DNA of 64,000 nucleotides, taken from positions 4,911,501 to 4,975,500 of the forward strand of contig JAWHQI010000170.1 in the NCBI GenBank assembly GCA_033032865.1, in the 5' to 3' direction. The notes beneath the pieces were generated by a model. The model ran no database searches. It was given only the letters and a program-made list of their open reading frames with translations, and had not been told where the DNA came from. Positions 10,776-23,444 of the stretch are shown one piece after another (within the stretch, counting starts at the first letter, position 1; each line of letters begins with the position of its first letter). Position numbers and translations under genes: made by a program. The stretch comes from Dactylorhiza incarnata (lineage: Eukaryota > Streptophyta > Magnoliopsida > Asparagales > Orchidaceae).

Positions 10776-11284
10776 TTGAAAATTTTAAAAATTAATTTAA
10801 TATAATTGATATATTATATTAAACTAACGGTCGAGATTTCTAAGTGCATGGTGCACACCGCCCAAGTAGAGATTCTTGTTAATCCATTAATATAATAATA
10901 ATAATAATAATAATAATGCTAAAAATAATACTACTACTAATAATAATCAGCAATAAGATAAAGGATAAGGACAAATCCTTTTGGGGGGATTAAGCATGAA
11001 AGTATTTATTTTTAGAAATATTTTTTTATTATGGTGGGTAAAGTTATTATATATGTAACATTTATTCGGTCATTAATAATGGGTAAACTTATTTTATAAA
11101 TATAAAGCTGATATCTTTTCGTTGGATCATAAAGTTAGAGAATAATACAGTTTGAGACACTTGCTTCGAGCCTGATGGATTATATTTTTATTTAATTTAA
11201 TCGTAATCTTTTAATATAGTTTGAAATCTGTATTAGTTGATCAAGCGTGCGGGCACATGATTTGAATATCCTAATTATTTTAAA
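10397..11284 (+). repeat. Duplicated block, copy 1
   Basis: About 890 bp from GTTAGGTAATCATAAAAAA to the CTAATTATTTTAA block, repeated in the same orientation at 12401-13309 with scattered substitutions and different (TAA)n lengths. It contains most of the MITE at 10377-10775 and AT-rich DNA. No TG/CA ends, so it is not an obvious LTR pair. Confidence 0.75.
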
Positions 11285-11491
11285 ATTGCTATGAACTCTT
11301 TGTTCAATGGCAAAAGAAGGCATCTCAGGCTGAAACAATCCTGGTTGACATCTCTCACAAGTCAAGGGATTATGACCCTAATTGATGTGAGATCGAAAGA
11401 CAATGTTGCAGACCCCTTGACCAAAGGATTAAATAGAGGTCTCACAATAAAAACATCGGGGGAAATGAGACTAAAGTTCATAGATGTATGA
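11285..11491 (+). pseudogene. Ty1/copia RNase H C-terminal remnant
   Basis: Plus-strand frame containing the diagnostic copia RNase H motif RSKDNVADPLTKGLNRG, followed by MRLKFIDV and a stop at about 11491. Only the last roughly 65 residues of pol remain; copy 1 of the duplicated block abuts directly upstream. Confidence 0.75.
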
Positions 11492-12257
11492 AACTTTCCT
11501 CCGCAGTTTATGTTTTGACGGTGAGAACTTATAGTCGCAACATTCAAGCATCTAATAACAGACAGAAAACCCAAATAATTTCTTGATGAAAACCCAAGAT
11601 GGTTTGATGCGGGTTATTCCACATTTGATAACCAAGCACCTCTCTCATTGTAAGTTGATTCAAGAGTTATTCAGCTGGAAATTGAAAGTCGTTGTAAAAG
11701 CTAATCTAAACATTATTGGTCACAGCACATTATTCCACATTTGATAATGTTGCACGTGATGTGTGCCCACATGTGTTGGTGAGGCACATAGTGATCAGTA
11801 ATGAGTAAGATAACGTGACTAGTCCTAGTTAGACTGGATGAGATGCTGACAGAGTTACTCCACCGTTGCTAGAAGTGCTAAGCTCATTTAGTAAGAGTTA
11901 GTTTACTTTAAACGTTACTGCATATGATTATGAATTCATAGAGTCTGACTCGTGAAATTCCTTGCAGGCTACAGTGGAGATTATGGAGGAGAAGTAGACT
12001 TGGACATGGATGACGATGATCTACTAGATGAGTAGAATCATCAAACGTTTTAATTCATGTTGTTTTGTAATAACCATTCCGACTATGTTTTTTGGATAGA
12101 ATCTGTGCGTTTTGGTTTGCCGTTTAGGCAAAAACCTTTTTTATGTGTTGATTAGTATGATCTGTCCTGAATGCTCTGTTTAGTTTGAATTATTATTTTG
12201 TCTACTCTCCAGCACCCTGAAACGTTACTGTTATTAGTCACGAATATAGAAGGAGAT
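11492..12257 (+). other. Copia 3' region with a candidate captured terminal exon (11969-12034)
   Basis: No long ORF. At 11969-12034 a good acceptor (CCTTGCAG) precedes a short frame reading GYSGDYGGEVDLDMDDDDLL and ending at TAG, an acidic tail such as real proteins have, followed by T-rich sequence like a 3' UTR. At about 12248-12257 a purine-rich AAGGAGAT tract is followed by TGTAAAGG, fitting a polypurine tract and LTR start. The exon call is an inference from splice signal and composition. Confidence 0.25.
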
Positions 12258-12400
12258 TGTAAAGGTATATTCGGACGAATAACGGGCTCGGGGGCTTTGC
12301 GTGAGGAAACCCTAGGTATTCTGCTATATATACCTAGCTGGAGGCAACGGAGAGATAGTTCCACTTAGACTTCCTCCGGATGTTTCGAGCAACCCCTCAC
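12258..12400 (+). repeat. Possible truncated copia 3' LTR start
   Basis: Begins TGTAAAGGTATATTCGG after a purine tract and has a TATA-like CTATATATACC at about 12329. It ends CCCTCACA where copy 2 of the duplicated block begins, so it is either a very short LTR or one cut off by the duplication. Confidence 0.3.
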
Positions 12401-13309
12401 AGTTAGGAAATCATAAAAAATCCGATTCAACATTTTTTCGATCCTAAAAAACAACTACTAGCGAACCATTAGATTTTGCTCTCATTCCAGCCATGACGGA
12501 CAGCTCCTCTCATGATTCCATCGTTGTCGTGATTCCATCGCTCTCGCAATTCCATCGGTCTTGTGATTCCCGGCTTCCAGCCGGTCTTCCTGTTCGTGGC
12601 TTTGACCGAGAGCCACAGATGTTGCTGATTCTTGATTTCCGTTCATCTTTGGAGATTCGCGCTACTAACCAATTCATTTTCTAATTTTATATGGTCTAGT
12701 TTTAAAAAAAAGTCTGGTGGTTTGCTAGAAGTAATGATTTGCTAGAAGCTGAAATGTCTCTGCTATTAGCAACACCCTAATTAAAATATATTATTTTGAA
12801 AATTTTAAAAATTAATTTAATATAATTGATATATTATATTAAACTAACGGTCGAGATTTCTAAGTGCATGGTGCACACCGCCCAAGTAGAGATTCTTGTT
12901 AATCCACTAATACATAATAATAATAATAATAATGCTAAAAATACAACTACTAATAATAATCAGCAATAAGATAAAGGATAAGGACAAATCCTTTTGGGGG
13001 GATTAAGCATGAAAATATTTATTTTTAGAAATATTTTTTTATTATGATGGGTAAAGTTATTATATATGTAACATTTATTCGGTCAGTAATAATGGGTAAA
13101 CTTATTTTATAAATATAAAGCTGATATCTTTTCGTTGGATCATAAAGTTAGAGAATAATACAGTTCGAGACACTTGCTTCGAGCTTGATGGATTATATTT
13201 TTATTTTATTTTATCGTAATTTTTTAATATAGTTTGAAATCTTTATGTGGATCATAGTTCAAGCGTGCGGGCACATGATTTGAATACCCTAATTATTTTA
13301 ATATTCAAA
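12401..13309 (+). repeat. Duplicated block, copy 2
   Basis: Direct repeat of 10397-11284 (see that entry). It starts GTTAGGAAATCATAAAAAA and ends before ATTCAAATTTATAC. The MITE it carries lacks its left end here, so the duplication broke inside that MITE or the copy was truncated. Confidence 0.75.
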
Positions 13310-13371
13310 TTTATACATGCACGCACCTGAGTCATCGGACCATACATGCAACTGCCTACATATATTATTAA

Positions 13372-14424
13372 GGGGCTGTTATAGGAAGACCAATTTCGGC
13401 TATTGGCAGACCATTGTTAAAGGTGATCTGCTGATAGTTATTTTTCTAATAATAGAGGTTATCAATAATTACATGTGATCTGTCATTAAATTTTTTTCAC
13501 ATCTCATAAAATATAACCAGACCCATATGGCTCTCAGATCCATATTCTGCCCCTTGACCCCCGGGGTCTTGGGGGCCCACTCGGCGAATATGAGGTTGTA
13601 CACAAATATAATTTTTTGATAGTTATTTTCACCAAAATATTACAAAACACCAAATATTAACGAACTTCTCCACCATTTTGATTCAAAAATCTTCAAGCTC
13701 TCCAAAATAATTAACCATGCATTCTGCAAATAAATAAAATGTAATTAGAACATTATGCACATTTCATTAGCTTTTCAAGTATGAGCAAAGGACTCACCAT
13801 ATTGAATGTGAACGAAGATGAAGATAATGAACCTAAATACACTAGTGTTCATATGGTGTTCAGTTTCACTTATGCATATGGTTATTACCCTTCTTATATT
13901 GTTATTTAGGTAACACCATGTGCAGCATATACTCGTTGCTAAAACAAAAGAAGATGAACCTAAATAATGGTGTTCATACCAGGAATCGGTGAAGACAACA
14001 CCAAACCCGCAATCGGTGAAGAGGACGAGGGCCTTGAGGATGAGAGGGGAGACGTCGCGCGTGGGGATCGACGGCGATGGCGAGGTCGGCCTCTGCGACG
14101 GCGGAGCGTGCGAGGGAGGGAGAAGATGAGCTGGAGGGCCTGGGCGCGAGCGAGGACCTGGGCGCCTCGGAGAAGAGGAGGGCAGGGCGCCGCGGAGAAG
14201 ACGAGCTGGGCGCGGGATTCGGCAGACGACGGGAAGGCGGGGCGCCGCGGAGAAGACGAGCAGGGCGCGGGATTCGCGAACCCAAAAATCGCGATGGGGA
14301 GGGTTACGGGAGAGTGGTTTGCGCGCAACATTGGGGGAGGTTTAGGAAAAGAATTTTAAGAAAAAAAAAACGGGTTTTTTGTTAGCTGCTATTAGCCAAA
14401 TTTGATTTGCCTATAACAATGCCC
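13372..14424. mobile_element. PIF/Harbinger-type non-autonomous element
   Basis: Ends GGGGCTGTTATAGGAAGACC and, complement, GGGCATTGTTATAGGCAAATC, flanked by TAA (13369-13371 and 14425-14427). The right half (13990-14340) is GC-rich with repeated GGCGCCGCGGAGAAGACGAG-like blocks, giving overlapping open frames on both strands that resemble no transposase. The left half is AT-rich. Confidence 0.7.
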
Positions 14425-14427
14425 TAA

Positions 14428-15214
14428 ATTAATGCGATCTTATATAAAATGTAATATATACGAGTGACAGTGTGCGAGAGGGCCCCGTACCTCATGATAA
14501 TACTCCGGCCACGATATTGCCCCCGACGCGACGCCGCTCACGCCGCTTTCAAACCCAAACGTGCGCATCAAAATCGTCCAACGAGCGAGATGATTGTGGG
14601 GTCGCGGCGACCAAATGTTGAAGATAAATGTTGGCAAATGACAGGAAGGAGACCGACGCTCCTCCAAATGTCGAATGCGGAGCAGATCAGCTTCCCTTCT
14701 CGAAACACCAAACAGCCCTCCGTACAAACCTTGCACGGACAGCGAAGCAGTTCATAAATCCTGAAAAATTGCTTTGCCGTACGTACCAGACAACAATTGG
14801 ATGCACACAAATCTAAAAGCATCCAATCGATATGACGTTGCTTCGTATGTTGGCGAATGCTTCTATTCCCGGAGCAATGGTACTTCAGGTTACAGGAATA
14901 CAACCTACTTAAAATGGCAATTTTATTTTATTTATTTATTATTTGCTTTTTTTTACTTTCCTGACCCTTTTCCCACAAAATAGCCTGCGAATATCCATTT
15001 AAATTAAATCATTATCCCTTCCTTCCAGCAAATTCCCGGGCCTCCCTCCCACGTCCTTCTACTCGACGCCCTTTTGGGTTGTGCCCACCAGAAGGTTCGC
15101 CGCAACCCAAAACGGGTGACGTTTTATTTCGTATTTTTCTTATAAAAAAATTATTAAAAAAAGTTAAATAATTAAATAAAACAAAATGTTAAATAACTAA
15201 ATTCATATATATCA
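14428..15214. other. Unassigned; contains a Helitron-3'-like end at about 14458
   Basis: No gene recognised. ATACGAGTGACAGTG at 14458 is identical to the end of the probable Helitron at 45336, so a fragment of that family may start here, but the opposite end was not found. 14940-15200 is AT-rich. Confidence 0.3.
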
Positions 15215-15344
15215 AGAATATTTTGGGGCGGGCGAATCCGGCCGGTGGCGGGCGAATCCGGCCGGTGGCGGGCGAAGCCCGCCGATTGTACTCAAGTAAG
15301 GCCGGAGGCCCTCGCCCGCCCCGGCGGGCTTCGCCCCCGAAATT
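15215..15344. repeat. GC-rich hairpin block at the left side of the CACTA element
   Basis: Repeats of GGCGGGCGAATCCGGCCGGT and palindromic GGCGGGC-TTC-GCCC type hairpins. Similar blocks lie at 27260-27375, just outside the CACTA right end, and at 45380-45450 in the Helitron-like element. Confidence 0.7.
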
Positions 15345-18300
15345 AGAAAGAAAAATAATATTATGATAATTAGCAATAAAATTAGCAACAAATAGTAAAA
15401 ACAAAATTTCCAACGAAATTAGAAACAAAAATATTTGTTGCAAAACTAGAAACAAAAAAATTTATCACTAATAATTTATTGTAAAAATAGAAAGAAAAAA
15501 TTTTGTTGCTAAAAAATTGATGATGATTTACCAACAAATAATTTGTTTCAAAATATGTTGCTAGTTAAAAATAAATAAATTTATTTAACATTCGGCTCCA
15601 ACCCAAAAAAAATTGAGCGGCAAAATCGCATAAACAAACTTATTAATTTTAATAAAATAAAACTTCTTGCCCCTTTTTTAACCTGCCAGCTCAGTCGGCC
15701 AAGGTGCCCCGTCGGTAAATTTGGATTGGGTTTCTTCTTCCCCAATCCATAATTTCTCCATCCGCCACTTTGCACCTGCCAACTCAGTCGGCCAAGGTGC
15801 CCCGCTCCGCCATCCAAATTTACTAGCTCCACCCATGACCCCAGCTCCGCCGGCTATAAGGTGCACAACTCCGGCGACCGAGTTCCCCTGCTGCGTCCTC
15901 CGCCAAGCTCCCAGCTCCGCCAAGGTACTAGCTTCGACGACCAAGCTTTCCATCCCCAACGACCAAGCTCTCAAGCTCCACAAGACTAGCTCGAGAGCTT
16001 CGCCGACCAAGTTCCTTAGCTCTGCCGACCTAGTGATCTATATCTATCCCTACCGGCCAAGTTTTTATCCGGTCTAGTTTCCAGCCCCGCCGAGGCAAGA
16101 TCCTTGCTCCGCCGACCAATTTTCCAAGCTCTGCCAAGTTTTCCAACTCCATCAAGTTCCCCAGCTCAACAAAGTAATCGAATTAGATTTTGCATGTATT
16201 TCAATTTCTGTTAGATTTTTACACCAACCCCACTCGTACAAAAAAACTCAGGATAAATAATGATTTAGTCACAGTATATTATGTATCCGTTTTTATTTAT
16301 CTATAAACCATAAATATTGCAAAGCATGTGAATCCTTGTTTACATTACAGCTAGCTCGATTCCTACTTCTCTGACAAATCTAAATTAGAAGAGATTGAAT
16401 TCATCTGCAAGCTCGATTCCGATTTCTCTAGCAAAACTAAATTAGAAAAGGTTGAATTCATGAGCACAAATTGCTTATGGGGTAGAAATTCATCTCTCAA
16501 TCATTCTTATAGTGTAGAAATTCATCTCTCACTTGTGCTTACATGCAAAAGTGAGGAAGGAAAGTCATATTACACACTTAGAAATTATGCAGATTATTGA
16601 AATAATACACTTATGTAATAACTGTTATTCGTGATATTTATATAAGATGCTTATCTCCAGTTCTCTCCCTTTGTGCTACATATGGAGGATTTAATGCATA
16701 GAAGTAACTTCCACGCAATTTAACCTGTTTGTTGTTTTGCAGTTGCAGAAGAAGACCTAGGTGTAAGCCGTCCAGAAATTTTACTGCCCACAACAGGAGA
16801 CTTTGATCCCCAACGACCAAGCTCATTTTCATTATCCACAAAAATAGTGACTTTGATCCATCTCCAAAATTTCTACCCATAACAGGAGCTTATGATTTTT
16901 CCATGGCTTATGAATATAGTCTTTAACTTGTGAATTCGTATTTCTTATATTGATGCAATTTAGTCTTCAATAACTATTTTGCTATGAGTTTTATATAGTT
17001 ATGTTTGAGTATAAGTTAAACTTTGGATTGTGACTAGCTTTAGGTTAGTTGAGGGTGATATTTTTTTGTCCTTTAAGCTCATCAATAGCCCTCGACATGA
17101 GCACTCGATGAAAGTCATCGACTGGAGATTTTATGCAACCTTATATGTTCTACCTCATGTCACTTTATGTTTGAGGAAGGATGGAATGAGCAACACGTAT
17201 GTAGTATATTACTTGCATCATTTTGAATTGGGTTTGAAGTATTATAAAATCACTTGTATTTGACATAATTGAAGATAATCAATAAAAGCATAATACATAG
17301 AATTTTGCAACAAATGTTTTTTAATAACCACACATTTACTTACTTTATGATGATCATAGTGTAATTGTAACTTTCATTATGTATTTGATTAATTAATGAT
17401 CCCTCATGCATTCGTCAGTTTAAACAAAAATAGACATGTATTAAATAATTATTTTTATGTTGTGCTTGCAGAATAACAATCATGCCCCCAGATAGGAGTT
17501 GGATTAAAAACAGTGTTTGTCTACGTGGATATGGTGTTACAGATGAACATCGAATTGGAGTTGAGGAATTCATAGCTTTATGTCATCGTTATCCAGGATA
17601 TATGGATCGAGGAAATATTCATTGTCCATGCTGTGATTGTAAAAGTTTGAAATTTATTTCACCAGATATGGTTAGTTTTCACATTATATCTAGAGGATTT
17701 GAACGTGGTTACATTAATTGGGAAAGGCAAGGAGAACCATTTTGGGATGATCAGTCCATTACGGCTCCTACCATTTGTATGCAAAAACAGATATTAGTTG
17801 AGGAAAAAATTATCCACAGGCAATATAATTCTTTGGGGGATATGGTTATTGATGTAGCTGGTCCTGAATTTGATTGGAGTACTAGGGATGAGCATCACAT
17901 ACCAAATCCTAGTGCTAAGAAATTTTTTGAAATGAAGGATGCTGCAGATAGTTCTTTGTGGCCTAATTGTGAGGATCACTCAAAGTTATCAGCATTGACA
18001 CAACTTTTAAACATCAAGTCTGAATCAAACTTGAGTGAAAGACATTTTAACCAATTTCTAAAGGCATTTGGGCAAATGTTACCAAAGGGTCATAGGTTAT
18101 CTGATAGCTTCTATTCATGCAAGAAGGTAGTTGCTCCACTCAGTCTTGGGATTCAGAAAATTGATGTATGCGAAAATGATTGCATGTTGTATTGGAAGCA
18201 TTATAAAGATTTACAAGAATGCATGATATGTGACTACCCTCGGTTCAAGCCTAGGTATCGAAGCGGAAAGAAAAAACGCAAAGATATACCATTTAAACAA

Positions 18301-20862
18301 TTAAGTTATTTGGAGCTTACACCAAGACTACAAAGATTGTACATGTCTAAAACTACTGCTAAACATATGAGATAGCATGAGGAAAATGTCGGGGAAGAGG
18401 GAAAATTATGTCATCCATGAGATGGTGAGGCTTGGAAGCACTTTGACCAGACCCATGTTACATTTGCAGCTGAATCATAAAATGTTAGACTTGCACTATC
18501 AACTGATGGGTTTAATCCACATAATCAAGGATCTAGACCATACTCATGTTGGCCAGTTATTATCACACCATATAATGTACCACCATGTATGTGTATGAAT
18601 AGACCATATATGTTTCTTACCTTACTTGTGCCTGGCCCGAAGAGTCCAGGTAGGAGCTTGGATGTTTATTTTCAACCTTTGATAGATGAATTGAAGATAT
18701 TATGGAATGTTGGGGTTGAGACTTACGATATATCCAAAAAAATAAAACTTCGAGATGAGAGCAACACTAATGTGGACTATTAGTGATTTTCATGCATATG
18801 GAATGTTGTAGGGTTGGAGTACTCATGGAAAACTAGCATGTCCATATTGCATGAATCATATCAAGTCGTTTAGACTTAAACATGGTCGAAAACCATGTTT
18901 TTTTTATTGTCATAATAAATTTTTGTCATTAGATCATCCATATAGATACCGAAGGGATGCCTTCACCAAGGGAAGAATTGAGATAAATGCACCTCCTATT
19001 CAATTAACTGGTCATCAACTCGAAGCTGTGGTAGCAATATTACCAGACATTCAATTTGGCAAGACTAAAGATAAAGAAAGAATTGAAAGGTTTGGTGAAT
19101 CACACAATTGGTTGAAACGGAGCATCTTTTGGGACTTACCATATTGGAAAACAAATATTATACGACATAACCTAGATATGATGCACATTGAAAAAAATGT
19201 ATTTGACAATATAATTAACACTATTATGGATGTAAAAGGTAAAACTAAGGATAATGTTAATGCTCGTCTTGACCAAAAAAACATTTGTAAGCGTCGAGAT
19301 CTTGAGATCAAAGAGGTGAATGGAAAGCATTTTAAACCTAAGGCAAGTTATATATTGTCAAAGGATGAACGAGAGACGGTGTTAAAGTGGATAAAAAATT
19401 TGAGATTGCCAGATGGGTATGCATCTAACATAGGTAAATGTGTTAATTTGGATGATTATAGTATACATGGAATGAAAAGCTATGATTATCATGTTTTTAT
19501 GGATAGGTTGCTTCTTCTTGCATTTCGAGATTTATTGCCAGAATTTATATGTAATGCCTTAACTGAATTAAGCCAATATTTTAGAAACATGTGTTCAACT
19601 ATTCTTTATGAATCAGACAAGAGAAAAGTGGAGGAGAACATAGTTGTAATATTGTGCAAACTTGAAAAAATATTTACTCCTGCTTTTTAATTTCATGGAG
19701 CATTTGCCAATACACCTGACATATGAAGCAATGGTTTGTGAGTCTGTTCAATATCGTTGGATGTATCCCTTTGAGAGGTAAATATCTCCTTAAAATAGTT
19801 TTCTCTTTCATATTATATGTATGCACTGACTTTTGTATATATAGGTTATTGAATACACTTTGAAACATAAGGTAAAGAACAAAGTACGTGTAGAGGGATC
19901 AATTATTGAAGCATACTTGATTGAAGAGACTTAAACATTTTGTTCTCATTTCTTTTCTGCTGATATGGAAACAAGGTCTACAAGTGTAGGTCGCAACGAT
20001 AATGTCATTTAGGTTGAACCCAATCATTTATCTATGTTCAATTCTCCTGGTCGACCATTTAGCCCCAAAAAGGAGATGCGTATTTTAACTCCACTTGAGA
20101 AGGATGCATGCACAATATATATATTGTTGAATTGTCCAGAGCTCTCCAAATATATTGAGTAAGTAATATTTATATGTTTAAGTTATTTTAATTATTAATT
20201 AAGAGTGTTAACTTTACATGCTTTATAGACTTTATGATGCTGAGAAACAAGCTCAAATACCGGATCTAACTCCTAAGGTATTAAGAGTTATGCGTGACAA
20301 ATAGTTTTCCACATAGTTTCAAAATTATGTAAGCAAATATATATGTTGTTATTTATTATATCTTTATGTAATATATATTGCCCATATTATCATAATAATT
20401 TATTTTTATGCTCAATAGGTTGAGAATCCGACAAATCAAATAATAGCATTGTTAAGTGTTGGAATGGATATTTTGTGAATGGATATAGATTTCATACGCT
20501 TGAGTACGGAGATGCAAAATCTACAATGAATAGTGGAGTTTGTGTCAATGGGAGTTATTATAATGATTCCAGTGAAGACTATTATGGTGAGTTGTTAGAA
20601 ATCCTGGAGTTGAGTTTTTTAGGACCCATTACCAATACTATAATGATGTTCAAGTGTAAGTGGTTTGACACTGGAAAATGAGAGACAAGGATTCACCCAA
20701 GATATAAAATTGTTGATATTAATAATGATCGTAGCATGGCTGAAGACAATCCTTTTGTTCTTGCTTCTCAATGTCATCAAGTATACTAAGAAAGCACCTG
20801 ATCACCGTTGGCGAGCTGTTTTCAAAGTTAAAGCTAGAAGAACTTACGAGATAAGTCATACT

Positions 20863-22092
20863 TGTTGGTGTTTCCAAGGTGATCTGGAAGTGATCAAGCA
20901 TCCAGTCTCACTGCCAACGCGATATGAGCCTATGAGGTCACACACAAGAGTGTTTGGAGAAGTTGGAGGAAGAATTGTGTTAACCTTACTCATATTGGAT
21001 ATGAGTGAAGGACCAATCCTACGACTTATTGGAGTTGGGTCGGGTCAACTGAATGCTCCACAAGTATTGTGAATACTATATGGAGTGTGTTGGCAAGTCT
21101 TCGAGACGAGTCGTCGAGAATGTCTCGACGACTCTTACCTCAGTTCATCGAATGTATGAGTCCATGTTGACTCGACAAATCCATGTTGACTCGACGAATT
21201 AAAAGTTGATTCGACGAATCCATGATTGACTCGACGAATCCGACAAACTCATGTACTCGATGAATTGACTTGTACTCGACGAGAAGTGAAAAGGTCACTC
21301 GACGAATTGAGTTGTACTCGACGATAAGTGAAAGGTTCACTCGACGAATTGAATTATACTCGACGAATTTCTTCAGTGAAAGGTTCACTCGATGAATTCT
21401 GTTTTACTCGACGAATTCAATTTGTTACTCGACGAATTCAATTTGTTACTCGACGAATTTCTTCAGTGAAAGGTTCACTCGACGAATTCTGTTTTACTCC
21501 AATATATGTCGTGGGTGTGAGGATAACATCTCTCTCGCCTGGGTATAAATAGAATATGATTCTACGACCTAAATAGGCAATCCCATTTTGCGAATCTGAA
21601 GAGCGACGAAAGTGTTCCAAAGTGCGACAGAAGATTTTCGAGATTCCGACAGAAGAGTTCTGAAGTGCGACAGAAGATTTCCGCGATTCCGACGGAAGAG
21701 ATCCGATCGGCTGTTCCCGCACCCCGACGTCGCTGTCGCCTCTCCCTATCGTCGGACCTAGCAGTTCGTGGGAGACGTAGAGTACTCTTCTTCTCCGACC
21801 TAGTTCTTGTGCGACAAGAAGCAAGGGTTCTCCTTCGCTCGTGTGGACTCCCATAGAGGCGTCGATCCATTTCTGCGCTTGGGACTCAACGACTGTTCTC
21901 CGGATTTCAGTTGTGGAGCACCTCGGTTGAGTATTGACTCAATCCTCTTCAGGTATTGCAATGTATTCTTATTTCTTGATTCATGAAATCGCAAGATCCG
22001 AAACTCTTTTGTGTTGTTCTCGTTTTTATTTCTTCCGCTGCGCATATTTGATATGCTATTATCATTTTGAATGGTATATAGAAAACCCAACA
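20863..22092 (+). mobile_element. Solo LTR (family C) inserted in the CACTA transposase
   Basis: 1230 bp, TGTTGGTGTTTCC...AAAACCCAACA, flanked by ATACT (20858-20862) and ATACC (22093-22097), a TSD with one change. It contains a TATA box (TATAAATA, 21544-21551) and a CCGCTGCGCATATTTG block near the end as in many LTRs. It carries a CGTCGA-type array at 21172-21486. No internal region remains, so it is a solo LTR, younger than the CACTA element. Confidence 0.72.
21172..21486 (-). repeat. TCGACGAA (complement TTCGTCGA) array in LTR C
   Basis: TCGACGAA or one-base variants begin at 21172, 21191, 21211, 21231, 21257, 21276, 21299, 21318, 21341, 21360, 21389, 21408, 21429, 21450 and 21479. Steps are mostly 19-23 bp, a few 26-29. 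It lies just upstream of the LTR TATA box. Confidence 0.85.
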
Positions 22093-22346
22093 ATACCCCC
22101 ATGCATAGTCAACATACACAGCCAGAGGAATTTTATCAGGAAACCTCGACTTCTAATCCAGCTCATGTTGTACTCGATGACATCACTACTTTAATTGATA
22201 TTCGTGTTCAAGCGGAAGAAGTGAACCTTGATATACAACCACCAAGGCGAGAAGTATGACAAACTGTTGACTTGTCTGAATCAGAGGACGATGAAGAATT
22301 ATATAATGATTAATCATAGGATGAAGATGACGGTCACAAGACACTA

Positions 22347-23195
22347 ATTATCTCGGGGCTAACTGCCTTTGAAACCTGCCACCGAGTGAGCTTACGACCC
22401 TGACAGCTAGGTAAGAGCCTGGTCAGCGGGTCTGCTCGGGGCTAACTGCCTTTGAAACCTGCCACCGAGTGAGCCTACGGCCCTGCCAGCTTGGTGAGAG
22501 CCTGGTCTGTGGGTCTGCTCGGGGCTAACTGCCTTTGAAACCTGCCACCGAGCGAGCCTACGGCCCTGCCAGCTAGGTGAGAGTCTGGTCAGCGAGTCTG
22601 CTCGGGGCTAACTGCCTTTGAAACCTGGCATCGAGTGAGCCTACGACCCTGCCAACTAGGTGAGAGCCTGGTCAGTGGGTCTGCTCTGGGCTAACTGCCT
22701 TTGAAACCTGCCACCGAGTGAGCCTACGACCCTGCCAGCTAGGTGAGAGCATGGTCAGCGGGTCTGCTCGGGGCTAACTACCTTTGAAACCTGCCACCGA
22801 GTGAGCATACGACCCTGCCAGCTAGGTGAGATCCTGGTCAGTGGGTCTGCTAGGGGCTAACTGCCTTTGAAACCTGTCACCGAGTGAGCCTACGACCCTG
22901 CCAGCTAGGTAAGAGCCTGGTCAGCGGGTCTGCTCGGGGCTAACTACCTTTGAAACCTGCCACCGAGTGAGCATACGTCCCATCTAGATAGGTGAGAGCC
23001 TGATCAGTGGGTCTGCTCGGGGCTAACTGCCTTTGAAACCTGCCACCGAGTGAGCCTACGACCCTGCCAGCTAGGTGAGAGCTTGGTCAGCGAGTCTGCT
23101 CGGGGCTAACTGCCTTTGAAACCTTCCTGCCTCCGAGCGATCCTACGGCCCTGCCAACTTGGTGGGAGCCTGGTCAGCGGGTCTGTTTCGGGGCT
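22347..23195. repeat. 83-bp tandem array, about 10 copies
   Basis: Unit of 83 bp starting TCTGCTCGGGGCTAACTGCC and containing CCTGCCACCGAGTGAGC and CTGCCAGCTAGGTGAG. Copies differ by a few substitutions; the last has a short insertion near 23125. No long open frame persists. It is not a CRISPR array: copies are head-to-tail with no spacers. Confidence 0.9.
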
Positions 23196-23444
23196 ACTCT
23201 TTTTTCACATTCTAAGCATCATCATCTTGTAAGTTGACACCAACCGTTCATAAAAGAAAATTGAAGTTCAAAAACAAACCTGAGCAAAGCAGCCTTGCAC
23301 CACACAAAAAGGAATTCTCTCTCCCGTTCGGCGAGTGGTATGATCTCACAGAGTCCACTCGCACACTCAGCACTCGTCGGGCTGGGGAATCTGTCGCCCA
23401 GGCACATCTCGCCCATTTCCTTCTGCCACCGCCTCCTTCCCGGG

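Larger units (their letters stand above)
17482..22340 (+). pseudogene. CACTA transposase (tnpD/tnp2 type), broken
   Basis: Begins MPPDRSWIKNSVCLRGYG, the N-terminal transposase-associated domain with a conserved CPCCDC cluster (residues about 50-57). The frame stops at 18375 at a TAG where the family has W, then moves between frames through the Transposase_21 core (18376-19480; WPVIITPYNVPPCM and DVYFQPLIDEL motifs), DUF4218 (about 19450-19690, DYHVFMDRLLLLAFRDLLP) and DUF4216 (about 20430-20850, VNGYRFHTLEYG). A tail at 22093-22320 (PEEFYQE ... LSESEDDEE) lies beyond a solo LTR insertion. Intron-like GT-AG junctions are visible, e.g. 20161-20229. With several stops and frameshifts it cannot encode active transposase. 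Confidence 0.88.

Noticed and set aside
13960..14385. Overlapping 100-130 codon frames on both strands
   Set aside because: GC-rich repeated DNA inside a TAA-flanked non-autonomous transposon; no domain recognised and frames mirror each other.
22347..23195. CRISPR-like repeat array
   Set aside because: Head-to-tail 83-bp copies with no spacers, in a plant genome and inside a Ty3 fragment; an ordinary tandem repeat.
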